The notes below the pieces were generated by a model. The model had not been told where the DNA came from and did no database searches. It worked only from the letters and a program-made list of their open reading frames with translations. From positions 6,696,001 through 6,760,000 of the forward strand of contig NZ_CP020809.1 in the NCBI RefSeq assembly GCF_002157835.1: a DNA stretch of 64,000 bases, in the 5' to 3' direction. Shown piece by piece: positions 27,921 to 37,067 of the stretch. Position numbers and translations under genes: made by a program. This stretch comes from Mycobacterium dioxanotrophicus (lineage in GTDB: Bacteria; Actinomycetota; Actinomycetes; Mycobacteriales; Mycobacteriaceae). Position 1 is the first letter of the stretch. The number at the start of each line of letters is the position of its first letter.

Positions 27921-28745
27921 ATGTCACAGGAATTGTCGAAGGCGGATTCCAGCACGCCAGTCACCTCCGACTCGCCGAAGAAACGGCGGGCCCTTCAGCG
28001 CCGCGGATTCAAGCTGTCCACGCCGGTGGGTGAGATCGCGTTTGCCATCCGCACGCCGAAGTACCAGGCGCCTGTGCCCAAGTGGTTCGACCCATTCGGC
28101 ATCGCCGGCCGGGCGACCGACGCCGCCAAGGTCGGTATGCAACTCGCCAGCTGGGGCGAAGAGCAGCTGATGACCCTGCTGCGGGACCGGCTCGACGCGG
28201 TCGAGACGACGCCCAAGACACCGCAGTCGGCGGTGCCCGACGAGCCGACGACCGAATCGTTGCACTCGAAGATGGGCCGGCTGCTGGAGCGGGCGCTCGA
28301 CCAGAGCACCAGCGGCAGCCAGGTCGAGCTGTACCACCGGCTGCTCAACCAGCTCGTCGCCGACGAAGCCCGCATCATCGGCGCGCTGTCCGACGGCGCG
28401 GCCTCGCCTCTGGTCAACGTCCGGTCCTGGACCCGCTCGCGGACCCCCGGACAGGCCGTGCTGGAGAACGCGTGCCTGATCGGCCGCACCGCCAACGTGG
28501 CACTGCCCGGCATGGTGCCGCAGTACGTCGGGCATCTGCTCTCGTTGGGCTTGGTGGAGACCGGGCCCGAGGACCCGGGCATGAAGAGCGACTACGAGGT
28601 GCTGATGGCCGAGCCGGCAGTGCTCGCGGCGATGAAGACAGCGACGCGCGGTCCGTTGACGGCACGCGTGGAGCGACTCACGCTGAGCCTGTCGAGCCTG
28701 GGCATGGGGTTGTGGGAGGCCGCTATGGCGCAGGACGGTCGGTGA
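27921..28745 (+). CDS. Abi-alpha family (DUF4393) protein
   Basis: The 274-residue protein shows the DUF4393/Abi-alpha core about residues 130-160 (LYHRLLNQLVADEARIIGAL) followed by VGHLLSLGLVETGPEDP. The family name derives from a plasmid phage-abortive-infection locus, but most chromosomal members have no shown defence role. The N-terminus is basic (PKKRRALQRRGFKLSTPVGE). It ends at TGA 28745, where a 28-bp repeat begins and delivers the start codon of the next gene. It is probably co-transcribed with the DUF445 membrane protein. Confidence 0.75.
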   Translation: MSQELSKADSSTPVTSDSPKKRRALQRRGFKLSTPVGEIAFAIRTPKYQAPVPKWFDPFGIAGRATDAAKVGMQLASWGEEQLMTLLRDRLDAVETTPKTPQSAVPDEPTTESLHSKMGRLLERALDQSTSGSQVELYHRLLNQLVADEARIIGALSDGAASPLVNVRSWTRSRTPGQAVLENACLIGRTANVALPGMVPQYVGHLLSLGLVETGPEDPGMKSDYEVLMAEPAVLAAMKTATRGPLTARVERLTLSLSSLGMGLWEAAMAQDGR

Positions 28746-28772
28746 GCGAGGAGCCGGAGGCGGATCGCGCAT
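28745..28772 (+). repeat. 28-bp interspersed repeat, copy 1
   Basis: Begins AGCGAGGAGCCGGAGG and ends CGGATCGCGCAT. It starts in the stop codon of the Abi-alpha gene and ends in the ATG of the DUF445 gene, so it contributes a GGAGG Shine-Dalgarno-like run about ten bases before that ATG. Identical to copy 3 and two mismatches from copy 2. Confidence 0.8.
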
Positions 28773-30093
28773 GAGCAGCACCAGCGAGACGATCCTCGCC
28801 ATCCAGAACTGGCAGGAGATCAAGGCCGACTTCGGCGCCAACTGGTTCATCTATCTCTCCATGCCCTTCGTGGCCGCCTTCGTGGGGTGGAGCACCAAGA
28901 TCGTGGCGCTGGAGATGCTCTACCGACCCCTGGCCTTCGTCGGCATCGGCCCGATCGGCTGGCAGGGCATCGTGCCGCGCCGCGCAGGCAAGGTGGGGTC
29001 CAAGACCATCGAGTTGCTCACGCAGAACCTGCTCAAACCCGAGGAACTACTCGAGAAGGTCGACGCCAGGGAGGCTGTCGAGAACCTGCGCGAGCCGCTG
29101 ACCCAGGCGGTCGACGAGATCTCCCGCGAACTCGCCGAGCAGATCCGTCCGGGGTTGTGGGATTCACTTCCCGACGCGGCCCGCCGAACCATTCAGGCCC
29201 GCATCCACGAGCAGACCCCAAAGGTCGTCGAGAAGATGCTGGGCGAGATGCGGGCCGACCTGCCCCGCTTCGTCGACGTGCAGTTCCTCGCGGTCACCAC
29301 GCTGGTGCGCAACAAGGAGAAGCTCAACAAGCTGATGCGCGGGCTCGGCGACAACGCCATGGCGTTCGTCCGGCGCAGCGGCATCTACTTCGGCCTGGGC
29401 ATCGGCTTGGTGCAGATGGTGGCGTGGGCGCTGTTCCAGAACCCGTGGATCATGCCGGCGTTCGGCTTCGGCGTCGGCTTCATCAGCGACTACATCGCAC
29501 TGAACATGCTGTTCCGGCCGGTCCAGCCGACCAAGTATCTGGGCTTCATCCCGTTCCAGGGCTTGCTGCACGCACAACGCGACACCATCACCAAGGACTA
29601 CGCCAGGATCCTGTCCGAGGATCTGTTCTCGCCGGAGATCCTGTTCGACGGCATCCTGCGCGGTCCGGGCGCCGACAAGCTGTTCGCGCTCGTCGGCAAG
29701 GAGGTCGAAGCCGCCATCGACGCGCAGACCGGTATCGCCACACCCCTGGTGAAGCTCGCCATCGGGACCCAGCGGTACAACGCGCTCAAGGACAACCTGG
29801 TGCAGATGGTGCTCGAGCGGCTGCCCACCACACTGCGCGACGCGCAGGACTACGCGATGAGCGCGCTGGACCTCGAGCAGACCATCGTCGACAAGATGGG
29901 TCAGCTCACCAACGAGGAGTACGAATCGATCCTGCGGCCGGTCTTCAAGGACGACGAGCCGACGATGATCGCGGTCGGCGCGATCCTCGGTGGCCTCGTC
30001 GGTGAGATTCAGGTGCAGATCATCGAGCATTTCGGCCGGACACCCGAGACCGCCGCGATGGTCGATGTGGTGCGCACCGCGCTGCATCACTGA
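28771..30093 (+). CDS. DUF445 family membrane protein
   Basis: The 440-residue protein begins with a membrane segment (FIYLSMPFVAAFVGWSTKIV) followed by the DUF445 hallmark ALEMLYRPLAF, and a second copy of the theme later (PAFGFGVGFISDYIALNMLF), where the VGxxTDYIAxxMLFRP-like signature repeats. The segment between is helical and amphipathic. Members are inner-membrane proteins of unknown function. The start ATG 28771 is the end of the 28-bp repeat. It follows the Abi-alpha gene by 25 bp. Confidence 0.85.
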   Translation: MSSTSETILAIQNWQEIKADFGANWFIYLSMPFVAAFVGWSTKIVALEMLYRPLAFVGIGPIGWQGIVPRRAGKVGSKTIELLTQNLLKPEELLEKVDAREAVENLREPLTQAVDEISRELAEQIRPGLWDSLPDAARRTIQARIHEQTPKVVEKMLGEMRADLPRFVDVQFLAVTTLVRNKEKLNKLMRGLGDNAMAFVRRSGIYFGLGIGLVQMVAWALFQNPWIMPAFGFGVGFISDYIALNMLFRPVQPTKYLGFIPFQGLLHAQRDTITKDYARILSEDLFSPEILFDGILRGPGADKLFALVGKEVEAAIDAQTGIATPLVKLAIGTQRYNALKDNLVQMVLERLPTTLRDAQDYAMSALDLEQTIVDKMGQLTNEEYESILRPVFKDDEPTMIAVGAILGGLVGEIQVQIIEHFGRTPETAAMVDVVRTALHH

Positions 30094-30144
30094 ATCGCAG
30101 GAATAACCATCCCGACTCGTCCGTTGCATCGACCGTTCCGTCAA

Positions 30145-30170
30145 AACTAAACTGATCGTACAGTTCAGTT
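30145..30170. promoter_or_regulatory. Putative TetR operator for the SDR-TetR operon
   Basis: AACTAAACTG (30145-30154), a six-base centre ATCGTA, and CAGTTCAGTT (30161-30170) form a near-perfect palindrome with nine of ten arm bases paired. It lies 25 bp upstream of the SDR start, a normal site for repression. The TetR protein encoded by the second gene of the operon is the natural binder. Confidence 0.7.
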
Positions 30171-30194
30171 GAGTCCGAAAAGGCAGGTCACAAC

Positions 30195-31037
30195 ATGAGC
30201 GTTTGGTTCATCACCGGAGCATCCCGCGGTTTCGGCTTGGAGATCGCCCGCGAGGCCCTCACCCGCGGTCACGACGTGGTCGCCACGGCACGCGATGCCG
30301 CCACCATCACCGCGGCCCTGCCCGACGCGGGCGAGCATCTGCTGGCCGTGACGCTCGACGTCACCGACGAGGCACAGGCCCGCGACGCCGTTCAAGCCGC
30401 GGTCGAGCGGTTCGGCCGCATCGACGTGCTGATCAACAACGCGGGCCGGGGCCTGCTGGGCGCCGTCGAAGAAGCCACCGATGCCGAAATTCGCGCGGTC
30501 TACGACACCAACGTCTTCGGCCTGCTCACCGTCACCCGCGCGGTGGCCCCGGTACTGCGCGGACAGCGCTCCGGCACCATCGCCAACATCTCCTCGGTCG
30601 GCGGATTCGTCGGCTCGCCCGGCTGGGGCGTGTACGCCTCCACCAAGTTCGCTGTCGAGGCGCTGTCGGAGGCGCTGCATGCCGAGCTCAAACCGCTGGG
30701 CGTGCACGCGATGGTGATCGAGCCCGGATACTTCCGCACCGACTTCCTCGACTCGTCGAGCCTGCAGACCCAGCAGCGGACCATCGACGACTACACCGAC
30801 GGGCCGGCCGGGCAGATGCGCGTCGTCGCCGGTGAGCGCAACCACGATCAGCCAGGCGATCCGGTGAAGGCCGCCAACGCCATCATCGACGTCGTGGAGT
30901 CCCCGCAGCCGCCACTGCGCCTGCAGCTGGGCCGCGACACCATCGCGGCGGTCGAGGCCAAGATCGCCCACGTGCAATCCGAGATGAACCAGTGGCGCGC
31001 CGTCGCCGAGTCCACCGACCACGACGATGTCGCCTGA
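30195..31037 (+). CDS. Short-chain dehydrogenase/reductase
   Basis: The 280-residue SDR has the NAD(P) motif VWFITGASRGFGLEIAREAL at the N-terminus, LINNAGRGLLG, a catalytic Ser (ANISSVGGFVG) and YxxxK (GVYASTKFAVEAL). The extended C-terminus fits the family often annotated as oxidoreductase next to TetR genes. SD AAAGGCAGG precedes ATG 30195. The TetR start lies inside its 3' end (11-base overlap), so the pair is one operon behind the palindromic operator. Substrate unknown; a xenobiotic or stress response is plausible. Confidence 0.88.
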   Translation: MSVWFITGASRGFGLEIAREALTRGHDVVATARDAATITAALPDAGEHLLAVTLDVTDEAQARDAVQAAVERFGRIDVLINNAGRGLLGAVEEATDAEIRAVYDTNVFGLLTVTRAVAPVLRGQRSGTIANISSVGGFVGSPGWGVYASTKFAVEALSEALHAELKPLGVHAMVIEPGYFRTDFLDSSSLQTQQRTIDDYTDGPAGQMRVVAGERNHDQPGDPVKAANAIIDVVESPQPPLRLQLGRDTIAAVEAKIAHVQSEMNQWRAVAESTDHDDVA

Positions 31038-31644
31038 CACCCACGGCGCAGGTGAGCACGCCTTCGTCCGCCCCACCGGCGCGCGCAGCGACCGCATCCA
31101 CCAGGCCGTCCTGAACGCGACCGCCGATCTGCTCGACACGGGCGGCTTTCCCGCCACCACGGTCGACGCGATCGCGGCGCGGTCAGGCGCCAGCAAGGCC
31201 ACCATCTACAAGCACTGGCCATCGCGCACCGCGGTGGCTGCCGAAGCGTTCGGGACGATGATGGCCCAAGCCCTGCCACTGCCCGACACCGGAAGTACCG
31301 CAGGAGATCTCACCGAACAGGTGATGCGGGTGTCGGCCTTCTACGCCAGTGCACGCGGCGAGGTGTTCGCTCAGTTACTCGCCGCGTGCGTCGACGATCC
31401 CGTCGGCGCAACATATTTCCGCGAGTACTTCCTCGACGGCAGGCGTGCGGCCATCACCACCCTGTGGCAGCGCGGCGTGGCACGCGGCGACGCCGACCCG
31501 GGCCTGGCGATCGACGACGTCATCGACATTTTGTTCGGGCCTTTGATCTTCCGGCGCATGACCGGTCACTACGCGCTCACCGAACAACATGCGCGCCAGC
31601 TGGCGAAGACCGCGCTGCGTGGGCTGCTCGGCCCGTCGGCCTGA
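31027..31644 (+). CDS. TetR-family transcriptional regulator
   Basis: The 205-residue protein has a TetR helix-turn-helix about residues 20-65 (TTVDAIAARSGASKATIYKH), then a helical ligand domain of the TetR_C type (FGPLIFRRMTGHYALTEQHA near the end). It overlaps the SDR gene by 11 bases and probably represses the operon from the 30145 operator, including itself. Confidence 0.9.
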   Translation: MSPDTHGAGEHAFVRPTGARSDRIHQAVLNATADLLDTGGFPATTVDAIAARSGASKATIYKHWPSRTAVAAEAFGTMMAQALPLPDTGSTAGDLTEQVMRVSAFYASARGEVFAQLLAACVDDPVGATYFREYFLDGRRAAITTLWQRGVARGDADPGLAIDDVIDILFGPLIFRRMTGHYALTEQHARQLAKTALRGLLGPSA

Positions 31645-31660
31645 CATCACCCGCGTCGCG

Positions 31661-32818
31661 TCACCACCGCGACGGCGCGCCGCTGCGGATGCGGGCGATC
31701 TCCGACCGCGCGAACTGGACCGCCGGAGTATCGGCACCGCGGGAACGGGCCAGTTCCTGCGCCAGATCGTAGCCGGCCTGCAGAACCTGCCGCGCCGTAC
31801 GCCGAACGGATTTGGGACGCAAGGACTTCCGATAGCGCCGCCGGGTTCTGCGGTTGCCCGCGATGGCGTCGAGCTCGGCCTCCGCCAACACTCCCGACGC
31901 CACCTCGGGCGCCAGCACACTGCGCAGCAGCGCCCGCTCCCGCGGCACGGTCAGCACATAGACCCGGAAGAAGATGACCAGCGTCACCAGCAGGATGGCC
32001 GCCCAGAGCACGATCAGCAGCAGGCTGCTGCCACCGACCAGGCTTCCGGCCGAGTCCCAAAGACCATGCAGCACAGGCGCCGACACCATGAGCAGCAGCC
32101 CGCGGCCCACCCTGCGGGGTTCGGCGGGGCGGCCCAACACATAGATGAGCCCGGCGCAGAAGATCGCTGTGTAGGCGAAATGGCCACCCACGCCGGTCAG
32201 CATGCGCAGCACCATGACGACGGCCATCCCGTCCTGATCGCGCAACGCGTACAACATGTCTTCGAGCAACTGGAATCCCAGACCGATGACCAGGCCGATG
32301 ATGAATCCGTCGAACGCGGTCCGCACGATGCGCGGTGCCAGCACAATGAGCAGCACCAGCCCGGCACCCTTGGCGAGTTCCTCGGTGACGGGCGCCGACA
32401 ACCCGGCAGCCCAGTCCAACGACCAGCGCTGGCCGAACTGCTTGGCGTACAAGTCCCCGATGGCTGTGTTGGCGACGGCCGCCATCGCCCAGGTCGCGGC
32501 GAAGGCACCCCACACGAAGGCCGTGATCAGCAGCTTGACCGGCAGCTCGGTGTAGCGGTCGGCGCGCTGGGCCAGGAACCAGATGACCGCGCCGTAGATC
32601 GCGAAGACGACGGCCGCGGTCAGCACCGAGTGCGAGTTGAAACTGCCCACGGAATCGGCGAACTGGCCGAGCCCGACGAGGACCAGCAGCACGTATACCC
32701 AGAAAGCCAGGTTGCGCGGTTGGATGAACACGAAGCGGCGCCCCCATCCGGACGCGTCGATCGCTGAGATCCGCGCGGCGACAAGGGAATCCATCTGGGC
32801 CGTTTCCGGTGCGGTCAT
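31661..32818 (-). CDS. PrsW-family intramembrane metalloprotease
   Basis: The 385-residue polytopic protein has the PrsW motifs: EE in SAPVTEELAKGAG (about residue 145), E in FQLLEDMLYALRD (about residue 185), and a late His (MVSAPVLHGLWDS). About eight membrane segments are visible, with a basic cytoplasmic tail. PrsW of Bacillus cuts an anti-sigma factor; here the target is unknown. It starts at ATG 32818, overlapping the stop of the upstream membrane-anchored protein (ATGA), which is therefore a candidate partner or substrate. Confidence 0.85.
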   Translation of the reverse strand: MTAPETAQMDSLVAARISAIDASGWGRRFVFIQPRNLAFWVYVLLVLVGLGQFADSVGSFNSHSVLTAAVVFAIYGAVIWFLAQRADRYTELPVKLLITAFVWGAFAATWAMAAVANTAIGDLYAKQFGQRWSLDWAAGLSAPVTEELAKGAGLVLLIVLAPRIVRTAFDGFIIGLVIGLGFQLLEDMLYALRDQDGMAVVMVLRMLTGVGGHFAYTAIFCAGLIYVLGRPAEPRRVGRGLLLMVSAPVLHGLWDSAGSLVGGSSLLLIVLWAAILLVTLVIFFRVYVLTVPRERALLRSVLAPEVASGVLAEAELDAIAGNRRTRRRYRKSLRPKSVRRTARQVLQAGYDLAQELARSRGADTPAVQFARSEIARIRSGAPSRW

Positions 32819-33447
32819 CGGCCCACCTGCACGTCCCGCCGGATGCTGGTGATCATCCGGTTGGCTGTGTCACGGTCACTGTTGGTGGCCAGCAGCGGCT
32901 CGATCGCGACGGCCTTCACCGCGAAACCGTCGATGACGAACGCCGCCAACACCTTGTGCGCCACCGGATCCGTGAGGTCGACGGTTCTCCCCTGCACTCC
33001 CTGATCCGTGGTCACCGGGGCCCGGGCACTCGTCGTCGCCTCGGCACCGTCGGGCTCGGCCCTGCGCACGCGCTCCTCGAGCTGAGCCAGCGCGGCATCG
33101 GCGTCGCCCTTGAACGGCACCACCCCGACGGACAGCGACGCGTCCCCGTTGACCACGGTCGCGGTGCTCGGATAACCGCTTGCGGGCTCGTTGCCGCGGC
33201 GCACGCCGTCGGTGATGCCCCAGCCCGGCTCGGGCACGAACGTCACACCGTCGGCCAGTTCCATGATGTCGCCGGGCGCCACCTGCTCGGTGTAGGTGAA
33301 CGACGAATTCACCGCAGGCGCAACCACAGTCATCACGATCGCAAGGCACAGGACAGCCAGGGCCGGCGGGATGGTCCGGCGGTCGAGGCCGCACCAGCGC
33401 CGGTCGGCGGGTACCCACCGTTCGTCGGGCTCGTAAACGGGCAGCAT
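32815..33447 (-). CDS. Single-pass membrane-anchored protein, unknown
   Basis: I do not recognise this 210-residue protein. It has a short cytoplasmic N-terminus, one membrane segment (TIPPALAVLCLAIVMTVVAP, about residues 25-45), and a ~165-residue extracytoplasmic domain (SFTYTEQVAPGDIMELADG, TVVNGDASLSVGVVPFKG). The translation is coupled to the PrsW gene by an ATGA overlap. A membrane-anchored protein beside an intramembrane protease suggests a substrate or regulator, but this is inference. Confidence 0.7.
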   Translation of the reverse strand: MLPVYEPDERWVPADRRWCGLDRRTIPPALAVLCLAIVMTVVAPAVNSSFTYTEQVAPGDIMELADGVTFVPEPGWGITDGVRRGNEPASGYPSTATVVNGDASLSVGVVPFKGDADAALAQLEERVRRAEPDGAEATTSARAPVTTDQGVQGRTVDLTDPVAHKVLAAFVIDGFAVKAVAIEPLLATNSDRDTANRMITSIRRDVQVGR

Positions 33448-33659
33448 GTGCGCAGATTACCGGCGTCCTCGCCGCCCGGGCCGACATCCGCGGCGCTAAC
33501 GCTCGCCGCGCCTTCGGCAATCCCGAAACACGCACTTTCATCACGTGGCGTACATCACTTGACGTCCACGGAATCGCAGCTCAGGTCTCCCACTTGTAGC
33601 AGTTAGTTGCCACTGAAGACACCGTAGCCGTGGCAAACGGACCGAGATGGGAGTGGCAC

Positions 33660-34409
33660 GTGATCACCAGAATGGCGCAGTCCACGATTTACACCGTGCT
33701 CGCGTTGGCAGCTATCGTCGTCGGCTCGCTCGCCGGCCCGGTCGCGACCGCCAACGCGGCCGACGATGCATGTGCGAACGTCGAGGTCGTGTTCGCCCGC
33801 GGCACGTTCGAAGCACCCGGTGTCGGCGCGACGGGGCAGGCCTTCGTCGACGCCCTCACCGACCGGCTGCCGGGAAAGACCGTCGACGTGTACGCGGTGA
33901 ACTACCCGGCATCCCTGGATTTCGGCCAGGCGGTTGACGGAATCGCCGACGCCAGCAACAGGATTCAGTCGATCGCGGCGAACTGCCCGGCGACCAAGAT
34001 CGTGCTGGGCGGGTACTCGCAGGGCGCCGCGGTGGCCGGCTACACCACATCGGCTTCCGTTCCCGCCGGATTCGTCCTGCCCGCCAGCATTTCAGGTCCG
34101 ATGCCGCCGGCCGTCGCCTCCCACGTCGCCGCCGTGGCCCTGTTCGGTACGCCCGACGACTGGTTCCTGCACCTGGCCGACCGCGACGCACCGTCTATCG
34201 CCATCGGGCCGCTCTACTCCGGCAAGACCATTCAGCTCTGCGCGACGGGTGACCCGGTGTGCTACCCGGGCGGCTTGAACCGGTCGGCGCACAGCTCCTA
34301 CAAGGACAACGGGATGGCCATCCAGGCAGCCGATTTCGCGGCCCGCCAGTTGGGCGCCTCCGCTCCCGCAGCGACCGTGGTGCAGACCGCGGGTGACGCC
34401 GGAAGCTAA
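33660..34409 (+). CDS. Secreted cutinase-family esterase
   Basis: The 249-residue protein has a Sec signal peptide ending near ATANA (residues 1-33), then a cutinase/serine-esterase fold with GGYSQGAAV (catalytic Ser120), GDPVCYPGG (Asp198) and AHSSYKDNG (His211). Conserved cysteine pairs are present. Mycobacterial members (Culp family) hydrolyse lipid esters outside the cell. GTG 33660 is preferred over GTG 33630 because GGGAG precedes it at good spacing and the signal peptide begins there. A strong terminator follows. Confidence 0.92.
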   Translation: MITRMAQSTIYTVLALAAIVVGSLAGPVATANAADDACANVEVVFARGTFEAPGVGATGQAFVDALTDRLPGKTVDVYAVNYPASLDFGQAVDGIADASNRIQSIAANCPATKIVLGGYSQGAAVAGYTTSASVPAGFVLPASISGPMPPAVASHVAAVALFGTPDDWFLHLADRDAPSIAIGPLYSGKTIQLCATGDPVCYPGGLNRSAHSSYKDNGMAIQAADFAARQLGASAPAATVVQTAGDAGS

Positions 34410-34423
34410 CAGAACCCCGGGCC

Positions 34424-34475
34424 GACGGCCGGAAGCAGGTCCGCATTGGACCGCTTCCGGCCGTCGCTCTTTTCG
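34424..34475 (+). terminator. Rho-independent-type terminator of the cutinase gene
   Basis: GACGGCCGGAAGC (34424-34436) pairs perfectly with GCTTCCGGCCGTC (34453-34465); inside, GGTCC pairs with GGACC around a GCATT loop. GCTCTTTTCG follows, giving a short U-run. It starts 15 bases after the cutinase stop and separates it from the GntR gene. Confidence 0.85.
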
Positions 34476-34532
34476 GGGACACCGGCCTCGCGGACGTTGA
34501 CAGTCCTCACAGCTGACGGGCACGCTAGTTTC

Positions 34533-35237
34533 ATGAATCTGCCCGATAGCTGGACAGATCGGCCGGCCGCCGTCGTGCGGCGCAACGCCGCCGAAACAGT
34601 GTTCGACGACCTGTGCTCGGCCATCGAGAACGGCGACCTGCCGCTCGGGGTGAAACTGCCGCCCGAGGCCGCGCTGGCCGCGCGCTACGGAGTCAGCCGC
34701 TCGGTGATCCGGGAGGCGCTGCGCTCCTGCCAAACACTCGGCTTGACCGAGACCAAGACCGGTTCGGGCACCACCGTGATCTCGACCCATGCGGCCGCCC
34801 CACGGTATGGCCGGTTCTCGGCGCGCGACCTCGTAGAGGCCAGGCCCTACATCGAGGTACCGGCCGCCGGCTGGGCGGCACGCCGCCGCACCGATGAAGA
34901 ACTGGCAGCTCTGACGAAGATTGTCGACGCCATGAGTGCCGAAACCGATCCGGCACGGTGGGTCAAGATGGACACCGATTTCCACCTCGGCATCGCCCGA
35001 GCCTCGGGCAACGAGGTGTTCGCGACGGTGGTCGGGGCCATCCGCGGCGCGCTGTCGATCCAGTCGCGGCTACTCAACGCGAGCATCCACGAACGACGCA
35101 CCGCATCCGATCGCGAACACCGCCGCATCCTCGAGGCCATCACCGCCGGGGACTTCGCCGACGCCTCCGACAGCATGCGGCAACACCTGGATCGGGTCGA
35201 GGACGCGGTCAACAAGCTGACCTCCATGACCCCATGA
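34533..35237 (+). CDS. GntR-family regulator, FadR/FCD subfamily
   Basis: The 234-residue protein has a winged helix at the N-terminus (PPEAALAARYGVSRSVIREA) and an FCD effector domain with DTDFHLGIARASGNEVF and SDREHRRILEAITAGD, whose His/Asp residues bind a metal and usually an organic acid. ATG 34533 is the conserved start; the in-frame upstream part overlaps the terminator. The neighbouring permease has an FCD-type operator upstream, so this regulator probably controls it. Confidence 0.9.
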   Translation: MNLPDSWTDRPAAVVRRNAAETVFDDLCSAIENGDLPLGVKLPPEAALAARYGVSRSVIREALRSCQTLGLTETKTGSGTTVISTHAAAPRYGRFSARDLVEARPYIEVPAAGWAARRRTDEELAALTKIVDAMSAETDPARWVKMDTDFHLGIARASGNEVFATVVGAIRGALSIQSRLLNASIHERRTASDREHRRILEAITAGDFADASDSMRQHLDRVEDAVNKLTSMTP

Positions 35238-35302
35238 GGCCCTGAACCGAAGTTCACCTCCTTGACGGAAAAACGTGACCGGTGTCACACTCGTTCGATC
35301 AA

Positions 35303-35315
35303 GCTGTCTGACAGC
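35303..35315. promoter_or_regulatory. Putative FCD-GntR operator upstream of the permease
   Basis: GCTGTC-T-GACAGC is a perfect 13-bp inverted repeat with the TGTCTGACA-type core typical of FCD-subfamily sites. It lies 23 bp upstream of the permease start and just downstream of the GntR gene. A second inverted repeat, GTGAC-CGGT-GTCAC, sits at 35275-35288. Confidence 0.6.
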
Positions 35316-35338
35316 CGCACAGCCGAGATTGGACTCCG

Positions 35339-36832
35339 ATGACCGCGCAGTCTCCGCAAGCCCAACCCGCCACCGCCCCGTCGCCGAACCTCACCAAGGA
35401 AGACGCCGGCTATCACAAGGGCCTCAAGCCGCGCCAGCTGCAGATGATCGCCATCGGCGGCGCCATCGGCACCGGCCTGTTCCTCGGCGCAGGTGGCCGC
35501 CTGGCCTCGGCCGGCCCCGGACTGTTCCTGGTGTACGCCGTCTGCGGCATCTTCGTGTTCCTGATCCTGCGGGCACTCGGTGAGCTGGTCCTGCACCGGC
35601 CGTCGTCGGGATCGTTCGTGTCCTATGCCCGCGAGTTCTACGGCGAGAAGGCGGCATACGCCGTCGGCTGGCTGTACTTCCTGAACTGGGCGATGACGGC
35701 CATCGTGGACACCACGGCCATCGCCACCTACTTCCACTACTGGAAGACCTTCAACGTCATTCCGCAGTGGCTGCTGGCGTTCCTCGCGCTGGCGATCGTG
35801 CTGTCGGTCAACCTCATCTCGGTCAAGATGTTCGGCGAGATGGAGTTCTGGGCCGCGCTGATCAAGGTGCTGGCGCTCATGACGTTCCTCGTCGTCGGCA
35901 CGATCTTCCTCGCCGGCCGCTATCAGGTCGATGGCCACAGCACCGGCCTGAGCATCATCGCGCAACACGGCGGATTGTTCCCCACGGGTGCGCTACCCCT
36001 GCTGATCGTCACGTCCGGCGTGGTATTCGCCTATGCCGCAGTCGAATTGGTCGGCACCGCGGCTGGCGAGACCGCCGAACCGGAGAAGATCATGCCGCGC
36101 GCCATCAACTCCGTGGTGGCCCGCATCGCAATCTTCTACGTCGGATCGGTGGTCCTGTTGGCGCTGCTGCTGCCCTACACCGCCTACGACAAGCACCAGA
36201 GCCCGTTCGTCACGTTCTTCTCCAAGATCGGCTTCGCCGGAGCCGGCGACATCATGAACATCGTGGTGCTCACCGCGGCGTTCTCCAGCCTCAACGCCGG
36301 GCTGTACTCGACAGGCCGCATCCTGCGGTCGATGGCGATGAACGGCAGCGCACCGAAGTTCACCGCCAGGATGTCGCGCAACGGCGTGCCGTACGGCGGC
36401 ATCGTACTGACGTGCGTGATCTGCCTTTTCGGTGTGGTCCTCAATGCTTTCGAGCCCGGTGAGGCGTTCGAGATCGTGCTCAACATGGCGGCGCTCGGCA
36501 TCATCGCGTCGTGGGGCACGATCGTGCTGTGCCAGCTGCGACTGGTGAAGATGTCCGACGCAGGCATCATGAAACGGCCCAACTTCCGGATGCCGTTCAC
36601 GCCGTACAGCGGCTACGCGACCCTGCTGTTCCTCGTCGCCGTGCTGGTACTGATGGCCTTCGACGCTCCGATCGGCACCTGGACCGTCGGGACGCTCGTC
36701 GTCCTCATCCCGATGCTCATCGGCGGCTGGTACCTGGTGCGCGGCCGCGTAATGGAGGCCGCGGGCGAACGTATGGGCTATACCGGCGAATTCCCGGTGG
36801 TGGCGAACCGTCCGGTGGATCCTGAAGAGTAA
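35339..36832 (+). CDS. Amino-acid permease (AAT/APC family, GabP/AnsP-like)
   Basis: The 497-residue protein has about 12 membrane segments and the AAT-family opening [20 protein letters not shown], then [15 protein letters not shown]. Typical substrates are GABA, asparagine or aromatic amino acids; the sequence does not decide. The C-terminus is short and hydrophilic. It follows the GntR gene, with a matching operator in between, and precedes a small membrane protein gene by 25 bp. Confidence 0.9.
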   Translation: MTAQSPQAQPATAPSPNLTKEDAGYHKGLKPRQLQMIAIGGAIGTGLFLGAGGRLASAGPGLFLVYAVCGIFVFLILRALGELVLHRPSSGSFVSYAREFYGEKAAYAVGWLYFLNWAMTAIVDTTAIATYFHYWKTFNVIPQWLLAFLALAIVLSVNLISVKMFGEMEFWAALIKVLALMTFLVVGTIFLAGRYQVDGHSTGLSIIAQHGGLFPTGALPLLIVTSGVVFAYAAVELVGTAAGETAEPEKIMPRAINSVVARIAIFYVGSVVLLALLLPYTAYDKHQSPFVTFFSKIGFAGAGDIMNIVVLTAAFSSLNAGLYSTGRILRSMAMNGSAPKFTARMSRNGVPYGGIVLTCVICLFGVVLNAFEPGEAFEIVLNMAALGIIASWGTIVLCQLRLVKMSDAGIMKRPNFRMPFTPYSGYATLLFLVAVLVLMAFDAPIGTWTVGTLVVLIPMLIGGWYLVRGRVMEAAGERMGYTGEFPVVANRPVDPEE

Positions 36833-36857
36833 GAACCGGACAGGACGAGGTGAATCG

Positions 36858-37058
36858 ATGACCCGCAGCCATCCCCATACCCGTAACCGTTACGCCGCTC
36901 GCCCGCCGCTGTACGGGATGGTGATGGTGTTCCTCGCGATGGCGATCGTGGCCGTCACCGCGTATTACCACCTCGGCTGGTGGTCGATCATCGGCTACGC
37001 CATCGCCGCGGTGACTGCGGTCGCCGGGTTTGCACTCGCGTTCCGCGACTTCTCCTGA
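36858..37058 (+). CDS. Small two-helix membrane protein
   Basis: The 66-residue product has two likely membrane segments ([20 protein letters not shown] and [20 protein letters not shown]) and a basic N-terminus. I recognise no family. GACGAGGTG is an SD-like stretch before ATG 36858. It may be a small partner of the permease upstream or of the metalloprotein encoded ten bases downstream. Confidence 0.6.
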   Translation: MTRSHPHTRNRYAARPPLYGMVMVFLAMAIVAVTAYYHLGWWSIIGYAIAAVTAVAGFALAFRDFS

Positions 37059-37067
37059 CTCGCGGCG

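Noticed and set aside
27921..30093. A phage-defence island
   Set aside because: Only the family name Abi-alpha suggests this; no nuclease, toxin, methylase or mobility gene is next to it.
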